This document shows, piece by piece, positions 24,069 to 35,876 of a stretch of DNA of 64,000 nucleotides (positions are counted from its first letter, which is position 1; each line of letters starts with the position of its first letter). The DNA lies in NCBI RefSeq assembly GCF_949987515.2, contig NC_082696.1, positions 37,676,431 to 37,740,430 of the forward strand, in the 5' to 3' direction. The DNA is from Delphinus delphis. Taxonomy: Eukaryota > Chordata > Mammalia > Artiodactyla > Delphinidae. The position numbers and the translations under genes are program-made. The notes beneath the pieces are model-generated. The model was given only the letters and a program-made list of their open reading frames with translations. It searched no databases and had not been told where the DNA came from.

Positions 24069-25085
24069 CAGACGCCCTCTCCTAGGTGTTCTGAAGCTCC
24101 AAACATCCTTGGAACCTGCAACATGTCACCCTCTCTGCAACATCAGCAATTGGACTTGACTGAATTTCAAAGTTGAGGGTTGTGATTTTAGTGGCCAAAA
24201 CACAACTGCAAGAAACTCAAGTAAAACATATTAAAAAAATGGTCAAGTATTTGAAAACAAGCTTCCCTTCATTTACTTTAATTACGTAATAATAATACTT
24301 GATATTCTTTTTTTAATACTTGATATTCTTAAACATCTTTATGTATTATTATTTGTTAGATACCTGTTCAATAGGTTAAGAGTTTCCATACTGAATTTTT
24401 AGTCATTAAGTATTGTTTAGATAATAATATTATTAACTTTTAGACTGCATCATGAGCCTAGAGTAGTATTTCACTGAAAACTATTCCTGAAAATACTAGT
24501 TCCATGCAAGGTTAATAGGGGATATCAGAAAAGAGGTTCCTTGGTTTGTTGCAAACACTTTGTATTTGCAGACTTAAAGGGAATTAAGCAGGGGGTTCTT
24601 TAGTGCAGGAGCAGATACACTAACATGAATCATGCCCCTTGGGGGCAGGAGAGAGGACGATGACGATAATGCTCTACCCCACGACATAGTTAATCTCACA
24701 GCTCATGTTTGAGGGGGAGCGTTTTGCAGGATAGCACCCACGGAATGCTGCCTGACCAAGCAGAATTCTGACTGCTTTGTGAAATCTAAGTTTAATTCTT
24801 AAAGAACACTTAAAGTGGGTACATCACACACATAAGCATATTGTTTATCTATTTCAAACCATTTGCACCTACTTTGTAATCCTTATTCATATACCCGCCG
24901 CCCCCACCCCAAATGATAGATAGGTGAAGAAAAAAATGTTTCTACAACGAAACAAGTTTTTGCAACTAGGGCCACGGGTCAAATGATATATAGGCGTCCC
25001 TGCAACTACTCCCAGTCTCACTAGATGAACAGTTCTTAAAAATTAAACTAGTAATAATTACAGAGATTTTTCTAGGTATCAGAAG
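24069..25085. other. Unclassified sequence
   Basis: AT-rich, with no recognised gene or repeat. There is a short direct repeat of 'ttttaatacttgatattctt' units at about 24297-24331. Confidence 0.4.
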
Positions 25086-25320
25086 TAACACAGCAATAAA
25101 GCTTCACATTTGTGAAGCTCTTTCATGTAAACTTTAAGCACATTTTCTCAGATGCTCTAAGCATTCTGTAGGGTAAATGGGTCAGGAATTATTTGCCCCA
25201 CTTTCCAAATGAGTAAACAGCACCCAGGAATATAAATGGCTTGAGCAAAGTCACAGTTATTTAGTTGTCCCGTATGGAAGTGCTAGACAGGGTAGAAAAA
25301 AATCTGCCTTCTCACTTAGT
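25086..25320 (-). mobile_element. MIR SINE, antisense
   Basis: Reverse MIR order is visible: 'aagctctttcatgtaaac', 'attatttgccccactttcc', 'aaatgagtaaacagcaccc', 'gcttgagcaaagtcacag'. Confidence 0.75.
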
Positions 25321-25760
25321 CCAGTGCTTTTTCAGCATATTTCCTCAGATCTCTCTCTCTCTCCCAGGGCTGTGTTTTGCACAGCGAGAAGCTATTCCGA
25401 AATTCAGACTGAGGGGCTAGGCTGGCAAAGAGAAGCAGTTGAAGGGACCAATTCCACTCCAGCATTACCAGGCATAGAAGGTATAGACTAGAGGCACTGA
25501 ATCCCTTTCAGATTTTTCTCTCTATTCATTGCAAAGACACAAATGCTTGAAAAGACCTTCCATTTCCCTTACTTAAACTTCTGAATAGAACTAAGCTGGA
25601 AGTCAGAAATAGGCACACTTGGTCCCGAAGAGAAGTTTTCTTTCACATCAGTAACAGGCAAAAGGAAGAAATGAGCTAATTATCTAGTTGGGTTGAAGAA
25701 TTTCAAACACAGATTCACACACTCCTGCAACAACGTTAAGTGAAGACCTAAGTTCTAGAC
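25321..25760. other. Unclassified sequence
   Basis: A (CT)n patch lies at about 25350-25366. Nothing else was recognised. Confidence 0.4.
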
Positions 25761-25926
25761 CAGTAATTCTCAAAGTTTGACCTGCAGCATCAGTGTCACC
25801 TGGGAACTCATCAGAAATGCAAATTTAAGGTCTCTGTCCTACTGAATCAGAAACACTGGGGTGGGGCCTATTGATTTGTATGGGAAAAGCCCTACAGGTG
25901 ATTCTGACACACACCGCAGTTCCAGA
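25761..25926. mobile_element. MER5A-like hAT transposon
   Basis: 'cagtaattctcaaagtttga' at the start, then 'cctgggaactcatcagaaat', 'actgaatcagaaacactggg' and 'ggtggggcc' fit MER5A. The element is nearly palindromic at its ends, so I leave the strand unassigned. Confidence 0.75.
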
Positions 25927-26659
25927 ATTTTCTAGGATGTTCAATGCAATGCATATTTTAAATAACCTATCACTTGAAGTTATTTCCAACAACAATAATT
26001 TTAACTAATATCCTCACCAATAGTGGTCTAGGTGGACTTAGGATTTGGGACATGTTAAAAAAAAATAGAAGCAACAGGCAAATAACATTACTCTGCATTA
26101 GCCATTCATCAGGGTTTGGCTTCAAAAATAATAGGAATGTGAGAAAAATAAATACATTTTTCTTCACATGGAATCTTTTTAAACATACCTCTCAAAGTGT
26201 CCGAGTCCCTGTTAGCCAGAAATGCAGAGCGGCTGAAACTTTTTTTTCTACCCTTGAACAATGACAGAAATACAGCCTCACTATGAGGGGTTATTTCTCT
26301 AGGGTACAACGACAAGTGTGTTTTGCAGTGTTAGGGCACATGTGAAATCTTGTGGGAACAGCCAGGGACACTAACTTTGCAGGGGCACCCTCTCCTTTGA
26401 TTCTCTAGTCCACACACTGGCAGTTCAAAGATGGTAAACCCCAAGTCCATGTGGGCCAGCCAGGTGTGGATAGGGGCCTGGCATCAAGCCTTCTCTGTGC
26501 CTGCTTAGTCTTATGTTGATCGGGAATCAATAGGTAGATGATACTGCCTTTGTTAGTAAAACAAATGTAAGCTACTGCTACCGTTTCATGTTCCATGGTG
26601 AACATGGATGCAACGGACGCAATGTACGCAGTGATAAAACCTCCATCAGGCTTAAAGTC
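25927..26659. other. Unclassified sequence
   Basis: Short ORFs on both strands (for example 25974-26264) resemble nothing known, and no repeat was recognised. Confidence 0.4.
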
Positions 26660-26880
26660 AAGTTAAACTTGAGTTTGAATCTAAGCTCTACCACTTACTA
26701 AGGGGGTAACCTAAGTAAGTTGCTTGAACTTCCAGAACCTGTTTCCTCCTCTGTAAAATGGGGATATTAATATCTGTTACCTACTTCATAGGATTATTGG
26801 AAGGGAATCAGTAAAAAAACACATGTTTAGACGTTTAGCATTTAGCCAGAAATACCTTCCAATAAATACTAACGTTTTCA
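26660..26880 (+). mobile_element. MIR SINE, sense
   Basis: 'ctaagctctaccacttacta', 'ctctgtaaaatggggatatt', 'cttcataggattattgg' and 'ccttccaataaatactaac' follow the MIR consensus order. Confidence 0.85.
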
Positions 26881-27799
26881 TTATTTTTAAAGTATTTTAC
26901 AAAGTTGGATTTTGAAAGTATAACAAATTATAAAGACGAACGTTTTTTCAAAGTGCACATAAAAATCAGTTTATTTGTAAACTTTTCAAAAATTGTTTTC
27001 ATAGGGATAAAAATTTGCATGTAGGATCCAAAATAATTTAAAAGGCAAAAGTTATTAGCATTAGAAGTCACTCTATTCCTGTTCCAGGCTAAAAAAAAAA
27101 AAAAAAAAAAAAAGACAGTCTATAGCTTGCATTAGATTAAATGTTAGGACCACTTCTATCAGACACGATACTCATTTTAGACTTTAAGCAAAAAAAAAAA
27201 AAAGAAAAAAAGGAAAACTGATTTCAGGAAGATGAAGCAACTACGTCCTTTAAATAGTAAGAACTTTCAAATCTAAACACACCTGAGATATTAAAAGAGA
27301 AAACCAGTTTATAAATTTTATTTCCCACCTTAATCTGCAAAAATAAAATGATATAATTTTATCTTGTGCTTTCATGATTTTTAAATGTTCTTCAATTTCC
27401 TAGGGTTGGTACAAATGTTTCATACACTTCTATTTCCATGCAATAGAAATGATGTAGGTATAAATACAGTACTTAATTCTATTGTTGTTATGAAGAAAAA
27501 TAAAACCCTAAATACTTCATATCTTGATGGTCTATATATTTCATTATATTTAAAATACACAATAGTCAAGGGGGAAAAAAGGGACCAAAATTAGAAGAGT
27601 TCATTCTACAGGTGAAATAATAGAACTGAAATAATTCTCCTGTGTATGTTTGGTTTCTGATATTTGTGTGCTATAAGGCATGGAAATAGGGAAGCAATTA
27701 TTAGCAATATTACTTTCAAACCTATTTCTGGAAAAACTAAACTGAGTTGCTTGAAATTCTACTAAATAACTGAAATAAATCCCTTGAAATTTTAGTGAA
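26881..27799. other. AT-rich sequence with poly(A) runs
   Basis: An A23 run lies at 27091-27113 and another A-run at 27190-27202. No SINE or LINE body could be seen next to either. No gene was recognised. Confidence 0.5.
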
Positions 27800-27918
27800 A
27801 CCCACAGATAATGGAGGGCTGACCCTCATTTTATATGAGGGACTTGAGGATCAAAGGCGAGATCCATGGAGGGGCAGCGTCCTGGAACCAATCCCCTGCA
27901 AACACCAAGGGACAACTG
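27800..27918. mobile_element. MER2-like/Tigger-family terminal fragment, internally deleted
   Basis: The right end 'cacagataatggagggctga' is joined to 'cctggaaccaatcccctgca...caagggacaactg', which is a left-end complement. The two ends of a Tigger-type non-autonomous element lie almost next to each other, so most of the interior is missing. A TA follows at 27919-27920, as expected for a mariner/pogo target site. Confidence 0.7.
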
Positions 27919-29004
27919 TATAGACAAATATTTAATGATCCCATAATTTTAATATTTTTATTTCCAGTATAAACGCAGAAATGTTAAAACGTGTTTCTGT
28001 CTCAGATTTTATTTTTGTCAAGTACACACACGCACAGGAAAGAAACACACCAAGAAATAAAGACCTCCTATTTTAAGGAGTCCCTGGCTGCCATTCTGAA
28101 ATTCTTGACTGGGCAAGTAGAGAATCGGACCCCAAAGTAAAGCAGCATCAGAGGGACAAGCTGGTGGCAATGCCCATTTGCATATCTGGGCCATTGTCCA
28201 CATATGGGCCTCAAGCCAGAGATGACTCTGGCATTCTGCACAGGGGATGTTGCCCATTCAAGCCTTTATTTGAGAAAGAAGGGGAAACAGCGTTCTCCGC
28301 AACTTTGGGTGTATGAAAAAAGAAGTTGCCCTTGGTCTGTGAACCAAGAAGCAGAGCTGGGCACTGGAAGAAGTTTCTACATCCTTTTTTGGTCAACATT
28401 AGAGATGAGCAGTGCTGAATTATAACGAAAGAGTAAATTAAAGACGAAAACATGCATGACAATATTGGGGTGCAAAAACAGAAAACATTTAAAAGGAAGA
28501 AATTTATCATTATTTTACAACGTAGCAAACTCTTAGCATATTTTTCCATAATAAGTTTCTGAAATATTATGTGGAAATTGTTAGTCTTCTCCATGAATCA
28601 GATCGATTAATGACCTCAAGATTTTATTACCAATGGCATTTGAATCTAAAATTTTAAATTCTCTGAGAGGGAGGGTTGTGAGAGATAACGTTCTACACTT
28701 CTGGAGAACTTTCAAACTTGTCAAAAGTACTCTAGGAAAATCATAAGATTCTACCGGCACTCTTCAAGCCACTTCGTGTCAATGCTCTATTCTAAGTAAC
28801 CAAAGACCTTGTAACTATGAACACTGCATAAAATCACAATCGACACCACTGAAACACTCCATAATTATGATAAAATTGTTTTTTCTTAGTCCACGTATAT
28901 ACTCATGGCCTTCTCTAATAAATTTGTACCTCCAAAAATGCTTAGAAACTATGCAGTAGAAAACAACTGATCATTCTTAATTGTTTCAAATGAGCTTCTC
29001 CAGG

Positions 29005-29045
29005 CAGCTGCACATGTGTACTAACCTAATTGTTAGTTGCACCTG
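29005..29045. promoter_or_regulatory. Candidate E-box/homeodomain motif cluster
   Basis: CAGCTG (29005-29010), CACATGTG (29011-29018) and CACCTG (29040-29045) surround the inverted repeat ctaac-ctaatt-gttag, which contains a TAATTG homeodomain-like core. These are binding-site patterns for bHLH and homeodomain factors. Function is inferred only. Confidence 0.3.
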
Positions 29046-30409
29046 CTCCAAGTTAGCAATACTTCATAGAACACATGGCAAGACTGGCATTTTCAAGTGT
29101 TAATCTGTTCAATGTAAATCTATACTTTCTTTCAATAGTTTATGATACATATGCTTTGTGCCATATAGGAGTCTAATGTACAAAAATGTGGGCGATTTCT
29201 AATTTCTTTACTTGAAAACAAAGCTGTCTTTTCAAACTAAAATAAATTATGCTCTTCCATATTATGGCTGGTTTTTCACTGAGAAATATCTGAGTTTTGA
29301 GCATTTTTTTCAACATTTATATAACGTACTCTTTGATTCAACCAAACCTCGAAGAAAAAAAATAGCAAAAACTCTTTCACAAACTGCTGAAAGTTTTAAA
29401 TAAGAAGTTAAATTGTTCTTGTCCTGTACCACCATATCCACCACTGCAAATGCAGTGATACCTTTTGTGACTAACATCTTCAGTTTCTGAGCATTAAGGA
29501 CAGCAATGATAAAAATAAAATAACATTCTTCAGATTATGAGCTTAGACGCTGGATTCTGCACATGCAGCAAATCTGTTTCCAGAGATCACACCGCTTTTT
29601 CACAGAAATCACCCTAAAATCTGAAGTTGGAGTAACCATTCAGCTCAAAGATTTTAATGTATGATATATAGAGACAGATACTTTTTCATAAAATGGACAG
29701 ACACTTTTTCATATAAATGGAAGTTTTATATTAAATCTCTACAGTATGAAATTCTAATTTTTTGTCTTATAAACTGATTTCCTGATTTTTAAAAGAATGG
29801 ATGTTTATCCACACTTGTCTGTCAAACATTAAATTAAATGCACATTTAACATAATTAAAAGCAAAGATACAGAATCCTGACAAGTAAATTTCTCTGGAGC
29901 CTTTGTCTCTGTCCTTCGCTTGTTAAAGGATCAAAACACTGTGTCTGCTCTGATAATATACTGATGAATGAGGTTCCCATTGCCACAATACTAAAGCTAC
30001 TTCATCTCCTTCTAAGGTTAGCTGCAAGTTTACACAGACATAAATATTGCTTTAAGTCTAGTTAAAATACAAACACTCTACTTACAAAATTGGAGTCAAA
30101 TGTTTCTAGGGACTTAACAGTTACTTAACAAAGAAACTTAATAAAGTTTCTATCTCAGAAAATTTTGGCTTCAATTAATTTTAATAAATCTAAGATTTTC
30201 TGTCCAGCTGCAAAAAAATACCTAAATGTTACGAGAACGCTCACTAAACACTACAGAAGTAAACAAAACTAGGCGAACTTTTGTGGCAATCAGTGGTACA
30301 TTCCGGAAACCTGGCTACTTATGAAACAAACTTTACTCATAATAGCTCAAAGATACATAAAGTTTTCAAAGAGCTATCAAGAACAAAGAAAAACATAAAC
30401 ACCCACCTA

Positions 30410-30452
30410 GTGTGTGTGTGTGTGCGTGCGCACGCACGCACACGTACAGTGC
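30410..30452. repeat. (GT)n-(GTGC)-(GCAC) alternating purine-pyrimidine palindrome
   Basis: (TG)n runs into gtgcgtgcgcacgcac, a perfect 16-bp palindrome, and then cacgcacacgtac. The tract is alternating purine/pyrimidine, favouring Z-DNA, and it can fold into a hairpin. Confidence 0.9.
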
Positions 30453-30843
30453 TTTGCAACTAGTTGCAAAAGAATTATTTTATTTAAAATTAAATTCTAT
30501 ATTTATATGAAACAACAATTAACAGGAATCTCTGGAGTCCTTTAAATGTGATCATTTCACCCTATTAAAACAATTGGATGTTTTTCGTCCTTTGTTTTTT
30601 CTTCTGCATCTGCGTTAACATGGATGCTAATTATATTAGCCTGGTGGTACAAAAAGTCTGAATGGGAAAAATCAGATGATTCTTATAGAGCCTAAAATAC
30701 CTCTTAGGATTCAAATGTATACTTGCTTAGATTGAGCACTTCTATATTACTGCTACTTCTATTTTGTTAGAGAACTTAGCTTTGATTCAGAATTTCTGTT
30801 TCATAAGTGACATAACACCTCTCCAACACACCATTGCATATAC

Positions 30844-30868
30844 ACACAAACACACACACACACACACC
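30844..30868. repeat. (CA)n microsatellite, short
   Basis: cacacaaacacacacacaca-type tract. Confidence 0.9.
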
Positions 30869-32594
30869 TTTAGCCTTATTATGCTACTTTGTATATTAAG
30901 CTTCCCATTTGTACATTTATGTTTTTCTAAAACTGTTTAAGTTCTTGAGTTTGTATTCATCACACGAAATGCCATATAGATCTAATGCCTACATCTACCA
31001 TAATAAAGCCCTACTATGTTAACAGATTAAAAGCTAAATCACATTTTTAAAATTCAAAATTGAAAAGAGCATAAGAGTGCTCTTACCCACCCATTCTCAC
31101 AGCTTTATGCTTTTACACAGTGAATCAGCAAATGTATTCTTTTCTGAATCATATATGAACATAAGAATGTTTTGAAAATGTTTACAGTTTGGCACACCTG
31201 GCCTTCCTGGTGGTTTTCCAAAGTAAACTCGTTGTTCTGAACAGCTTTATCATTAAGAGTGAAAAAAAAACTTTATTGCAGAACTTAACCGAATATGTGG
31301 TACAGAAAAATAAACTGTTTTACATGTCACTGAGAAAATGTTACATTCTTAAAATTATATTTATAGTTCTACCTTCTTTTTCTTACAACCAAGTGCAGAA
31401 GTAATTCACAGATCAAAATATACATTATCAGATAACTTTCCTGGGAAAGAAAAACATTCTTGAGACAATATACAACTAAAAGCACTGCTTCAGCTAAATA
31501 TTAAAGAAAACAACAACAACCGTTCCTGGGCTTCATGACAACTGATAAACAATGAAGAACACTTATCAGTTTCAACAGCAAATTCTTGCTCTTTCGGTTA
31601 CTGATTGGGCTCTTAGATATCGTCTCCAGTCTTGTAGTCCTTTCAGCCTTTATGAAACAATTGTTGGAAATGTGGGTGGCTATTCAGATTAATTTATACT
31701 TTCCAAGGAAAGCTGTTTGATAACCGGAGTGAGCAAGTACCTCCTACCTCAAATTAAGCACTTAAGGTGGTCTATTTTTCACCTCTAAACTATCCTCAGC
31801 CCCTCCTTCTATTGCCCTTAGGGAATTTAAATTCAGAGACGTGACGTTTTCCATTATTGGCTCCTTGCCTCTTTGCAACTGTACAACATTCCTCAAAAAG
31901 TACATATAATTCTCCCACCCACGGGATCAGACAACAGTATCTATTTCAGGAGCAATTACATAGATAATGTAAGATATAATATTTTTCCTTAGAATTGTTT
32001 GTAATAATTGTGATTTCAAGGCTACTGGTTCAGTCTATGGCAATGCTGTCCCTGAGTTCATCTAAGTATTTCTCTTCAATCTACATACTTTTAAAACTCA
32101 ATGTGTCCTGTAGATCAGACTGCTGTAAGGATACCATCTGCACTACACAGTGGTTTGTTAGAGCATTATACTTATAAGACAATATATTCCTTGAAAAATA
32201 ATACACGTCAATGAAGAAACAAAGATACTGCAAAAATTACTACATAGAAGAAAAGTCAAAAATTCCGTTTTTTCTCTTGTTTTAACACCTGTATAGTAAA
32301 TTACATGTGACCACCACGTTGTTACCTTAATAGGAACGCAAAGCATAAAAGAACAAGAGCTAGCTACCTCTTGCTTTGCTTAAAGAAATTAAAGACAAGT
32401 TTAACCCGCACCTGACAAACTGTCTTCAGAGGCAAAGAAATAGGCGGGGACGGAAGGCCTCACCTGTCCTGTACCCCACAGTGCGTCTCCCTGAAAGCAT
32501 TTTAAATATAGGCAATATATCTGTCACCTTTTCTTTTCTTTTTTCTTCCGTTCTAATCAATGGCAGACCTTTTACTGCACTCCCCTGCCCACTA

Positions 32595-32762
<168 letters not shown>

Positions 32763-32839
32763 TCAGATCGCGGGGAAGGACAGGCAAACCTGCCGAGGGC
32801 TCGTGGGCTCCGGGCTGCAGCTGCCAGCGTCCTGGGAAG

Positions 32840-33620
32840 TGACAGGCATTAGGACCTGCTAGCGCGGCGGCGGTAGCGGCGGCAGCTCCAGCCGCGCCCG
32901 CCACACATACCTTCACTTGCTCGGTGCACACGCCGCGCCGCGGGCAGCGCCGCCCGCGGAGACGCGCCCGGGGCCCGCAGGGGCAGCAGCGGCAGCCTCG
33001 CAGCGCCGCCGCGCCCTCGGGCATCTGGCCTCGAAGTTTCGCCCCCGCCGCTCCCCGCGCCGCCTCGCCCCACGCCCCCCAGCGCGGCCGCCGCCCGACG
33101 CGCGCTCGCCCGGCGCTCTCCGCGCGCCGGCTCCGGGGGTGGCAGAAGCGTGCGCGGGGCGCTGCCCGCCTCCCTGCGCCGCCCGCGGCTCCTCTGCGCC
33201 CCGCGCTGCGGGGCCCAGCGGGCGGGGGCGGGGCGCGGGCCGGGCGGGGGCGTCCGGGCTCCGCGGTCCCGGGAGGCGGCGGCCGAGGCTGCTGCGCGCA
33301 GGGATGCCGGGTCCGCGCCGCGTCCTGCAGCGGCGCTGCCCCTCCCCTCGCCCAGATGTGTTAATCCTCCTACAACAAATCCTTCAACCTGCTCCCCGCC
33401 GCCCCCTCCCAAAGCGTCAACTTCCTCCAGCCCTGCCGAGGCTGCAGCCGAGGGGGCTGTTGGCGGCGGTGTCTAGGCGGGAAGGAGCGACGCAGAAGCG
33501 GCGGCTGCGGCGGTGGGGACACTGGGGCCCGCGGGCTGAAGAGTCCGGGCGGCGTGTCCGTAGCTTGCTGGGCTTGTGCAGGTCCTGCTCCCGCAGCCGA
33601 GCCCGGAGCACTATGCGCGA
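32840..33620. promoter_or_regulatory. CpG island, probable promoter (at least leftward)
   Basis: GC-rich sequence dense in CG dinucleotides, densest at about 32860-33350, in otherwise AT-rich DNA. It includes GGCGG/GGGCGG boxes (Sp1-like, for example around 33220-33250) and a CGG-rich patch at about 32863-32883. A CCAAT motif (tccaatcag) sits at the left flank near 32759. CpG islands of this type mark promoters in mammals. No TATA box is evident, as is usual for such promoters. Long ORFs across it in several frames arise because stop codons are rare in GC-rich DNA. Confidence 0.85.
32911..33300 (-). other. Candidate first exon of a leftward gene (5' end approximate)
   Basis: On minus, the exon sequence ends GCAAGTGAAG at 32911 and is followed by GTATGTG, a strong match to the vertebrate 5' splice site. 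The start site is unknown; I place it within the island, and 33300 is only a guide. A minus ATG at 33024 opens a frame (MPEGAAALRGCRCCPC...) that stays open to the donor and would encode about 38 residues rich in Cys and Arg, but its Kozak context is poor (C at -3), so the exon may be wholly 5' UTR. The gene is not identified. Confidence 0.45.
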
Positions 33621-34151
33621 CCGAGCAGCTTGTGTGCCTGTGTGTGTTTGGGGGAAAAGGGACGAAGAGGAGGGTTAGGGAAGGAGGATGGGTGATGAAA
33701 TAGGAGTGCAGCCCTGGCATCCCGACCGGCCGGAAAGCCCGCGTGGCAGACTGGTCGGAGGAGAAGGGACGCAGCGGTTGCTGACGCACTGCCAGCCGCC
33801 CGGCACCCGGCTCCCGAGGATGTGCAAGGGCCGGAGCGTAGAGAGTTACGGAACAGACCCTGCTCCGGAAAAGGGGCCGGGTTGCTGCTGGAGTTCCTAG
33901 GAAAATTGGGAACTGGGGGAAGTAGGGACGCAATGAGTTGTCGTTGCTGCTTCAAACTGTTGTTTGTTTTCACTCAAGAAATGTAAGGATCAGAGACAAT
34001 TTCAAAACTGAAGTACTTCAGCCTCAGGGTCCGTCCCGGCTGGATGTGGATTCCTGGAGGTGGATGCTGCAGCCCTCGCTCTGGAACGCCAGCCAGAAGC
34101 TATGCCTCGGCTCCGGTAACCTGCTGAGACACACGCTTCGGAGCCCGTTGC
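33621..34151. other. CpG-island shore, possible rightward transcript
   Basis: GC content declines to the right. A possible plus-strand donor (caagaaat|gtaagg) lies near 33980, which would allow a divergent transcript, but the evidence is weak. Confidence 0.25.
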
Positions 34152-34164
34152 TGCCACCTGCGGG
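34152..34164 (-). promoter_or_regulatory. CTCF-like motif near the promoter
   Basis: TGCCACCTGCGGG differs at one position from the reverse-strand core YGCCMCCTNNTGG. CTCF sites often lie close to CpG-island promoters. Confidence 0.4.
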
Positions 34165-35796
34165 TGAAAAGCTGAAGAGCGAAGCAGACTGGTCCAGGTG
34201 GCGTCCCCTGGGGTTTGGGTGTCGGGATCCAAGGGTCAGTGTTTTCTTTATAGACCTGAGCCGCTTGTCAAATCATTTCTAACTTTCCCAGGAAGTGAAG
34301 GTGTGGTGTAGAGATCCGCTGAGGTACTGAGTCCTTGGTATGAAGGGGCAAGATTGGTAATTAAAGAGAACGGTTTAGGAAACTAAATAGCAAGTATCTT
34401 CCCACACCCTCCGAAGAGATTAAGACTGTTGAAACCACATCAAGCAAAGAGCTTTCCCTAGCAAGTGGGATTTGGCCCTACTGAGAAAATGGTATTTGTG
34501 TAGGATAATATTATGCTGGGAACCACAAATACGGACCCCAAATGATTGCTTCCTTTGAGTAAATAATGATGTATCAGAATGACTAAATATAAATAAATTG
34601 AATAGGGCATAGGGACCCTAGTCCCCAGAAGCGTGGGACTGAATTTTCAGAAATGATTTGTCAACTGTACACAGTGGAAAAGAGATTTGACTTGTTGACT
34701 TGTTAAATTAGTAGAATGTGGATATTTTGTTACTATAATGAGAATGCCCGATTTTAATCGCCCCACTTGTAAATGGCCTTTTCTCTGAAAAGTGTCTTTC
34801 GAAGTTTAATGAAATGATGAGAGCCCAATATGTGCTCTTACCCATGGAAGGGCCTAACAAGTAATAGCTGCTCCACAATACTTGGTGAAACTGAAGCCAG
34901 AGGTGTCTGGTGGCAAGTGTTTCTTTTCGTTGTTATTCTGTTTTTACACACAGGTTAGCTGTCCAGTAGCTGCTGGGGGTGCAGGTATTTTGTATTGCCA
35001 AGCAAAAAGAAATCTGTAAGTTAATGCTTTCTAATGCTTAAAGAAGCTGTTGCCATATTATGAAAATCATTCTGTTCCCTTTTAAAATTCATAATTGCAA
35101 CAGTGCATTTCTGTGGATTCATCTATAATCCTGCAATGGTTTCCCTGCAACCAGCAACAGCCTGAGTGGCCTTTAGGCTCTACAGGTAAAAGGATAACAT
35201 AACGCTGTCTGTAGCTGACTCTCAGCACCCCACGCATAGTCCCTGGATTCTTGCCCTTTAGAACATGCCCATCTTCTTTCTGCAAGCACCTGGGACTGTT
35301 ACAGGCTTTTTCTGCCCACAGGAGGTGCTTGACTGGGAGTGAAGGTACAGCCTCAAGAGCAACCTTCACCCATTAATGGATGGGAGTTGGTGGATAAATT
35401 TCCCAACTTTCTCAACCCAGAGTTGTGAAACCTTGAGGCATGCTCGTTCCTGCCTTCTGAATTAGCTTCCTTCCCTTCCCTGCCCCATTTCCCTACTGCT
35501 CTACCGGTGCTTCCTGAGATCAACTCAGCAATAAACCACTTCACTCAAATCCTGTGTCAGGGCTGCCTCTGGAGAAACCCAGCAGAAGGCAGTCTTTAGG
35601 AGTTTTTATTCCTGATCTGACATCATTGTCACTGTTCTCAGAAGAGTGAACCAGAAGTGCGTTCAGTGTTGCACCTGCCGTTGCATTTACTGCATGCACC
35701 CACTGCCTTACGTGCTGCCCCTATATCATCTCGTTCATTACTCACAGGAAACTGGTAAGTTGGTGCAATGCTCGTTTTAAAGATACCCTTGTGTAC
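34165..35796. other. Unclassified sequence beside the CpG island
   Basis: No repeat was clearly recognised. 34800-34900 may contain a very decayed MIR end. No exon was identified. Minus ORFs near 35.1-35.9 kb are short and unconvincing. Confidence 0.4.
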
Positions 35797-35876
35797 AGGG
35801 TTCTGTACTATCAGTGGTTGCAGGCATCCACTGGCGGTCTTGGAACACATCCGCCATGGATCAAGGGGGACAACTA
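35797..35876. mobile_element. Tigger-type transposon end
   Basis: 'ctgtactatcagtggttgca', 'ggcatccactggcggtcttg' and 'ggatcaagggggacaac' match the same terminal block seen at the right end of the Tigger at 58.1 kb. Confidence 0.75.

Noticed and set aside
28211..28594. 127-codon minus ORF with a hydrophobic middle
   Set aside because: AT-rich Phe/Leu/Ile codons, no homology recognised and no splice or start support; not enough to call.
32849..33412. 187-codon minus-strand ORF
   Set aside because: It is another GC-driven open frame in the CpG island and reads across the predicted splice donor into the intron.
32917..33678. 253-codon plus-strand ORF, the longest in the window
   Set aside because: It lies in the CpG island, where stops are rare; the peptide is Ala/Arg/Pro-rich, other frames are equally open and no homolog was recognised.
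33370..33933. 187-codon minus ORF on the island's right side
   Set aside because: Composition is Pro/Arg/Ser-rich with no domain; it overlaps several other open frames.
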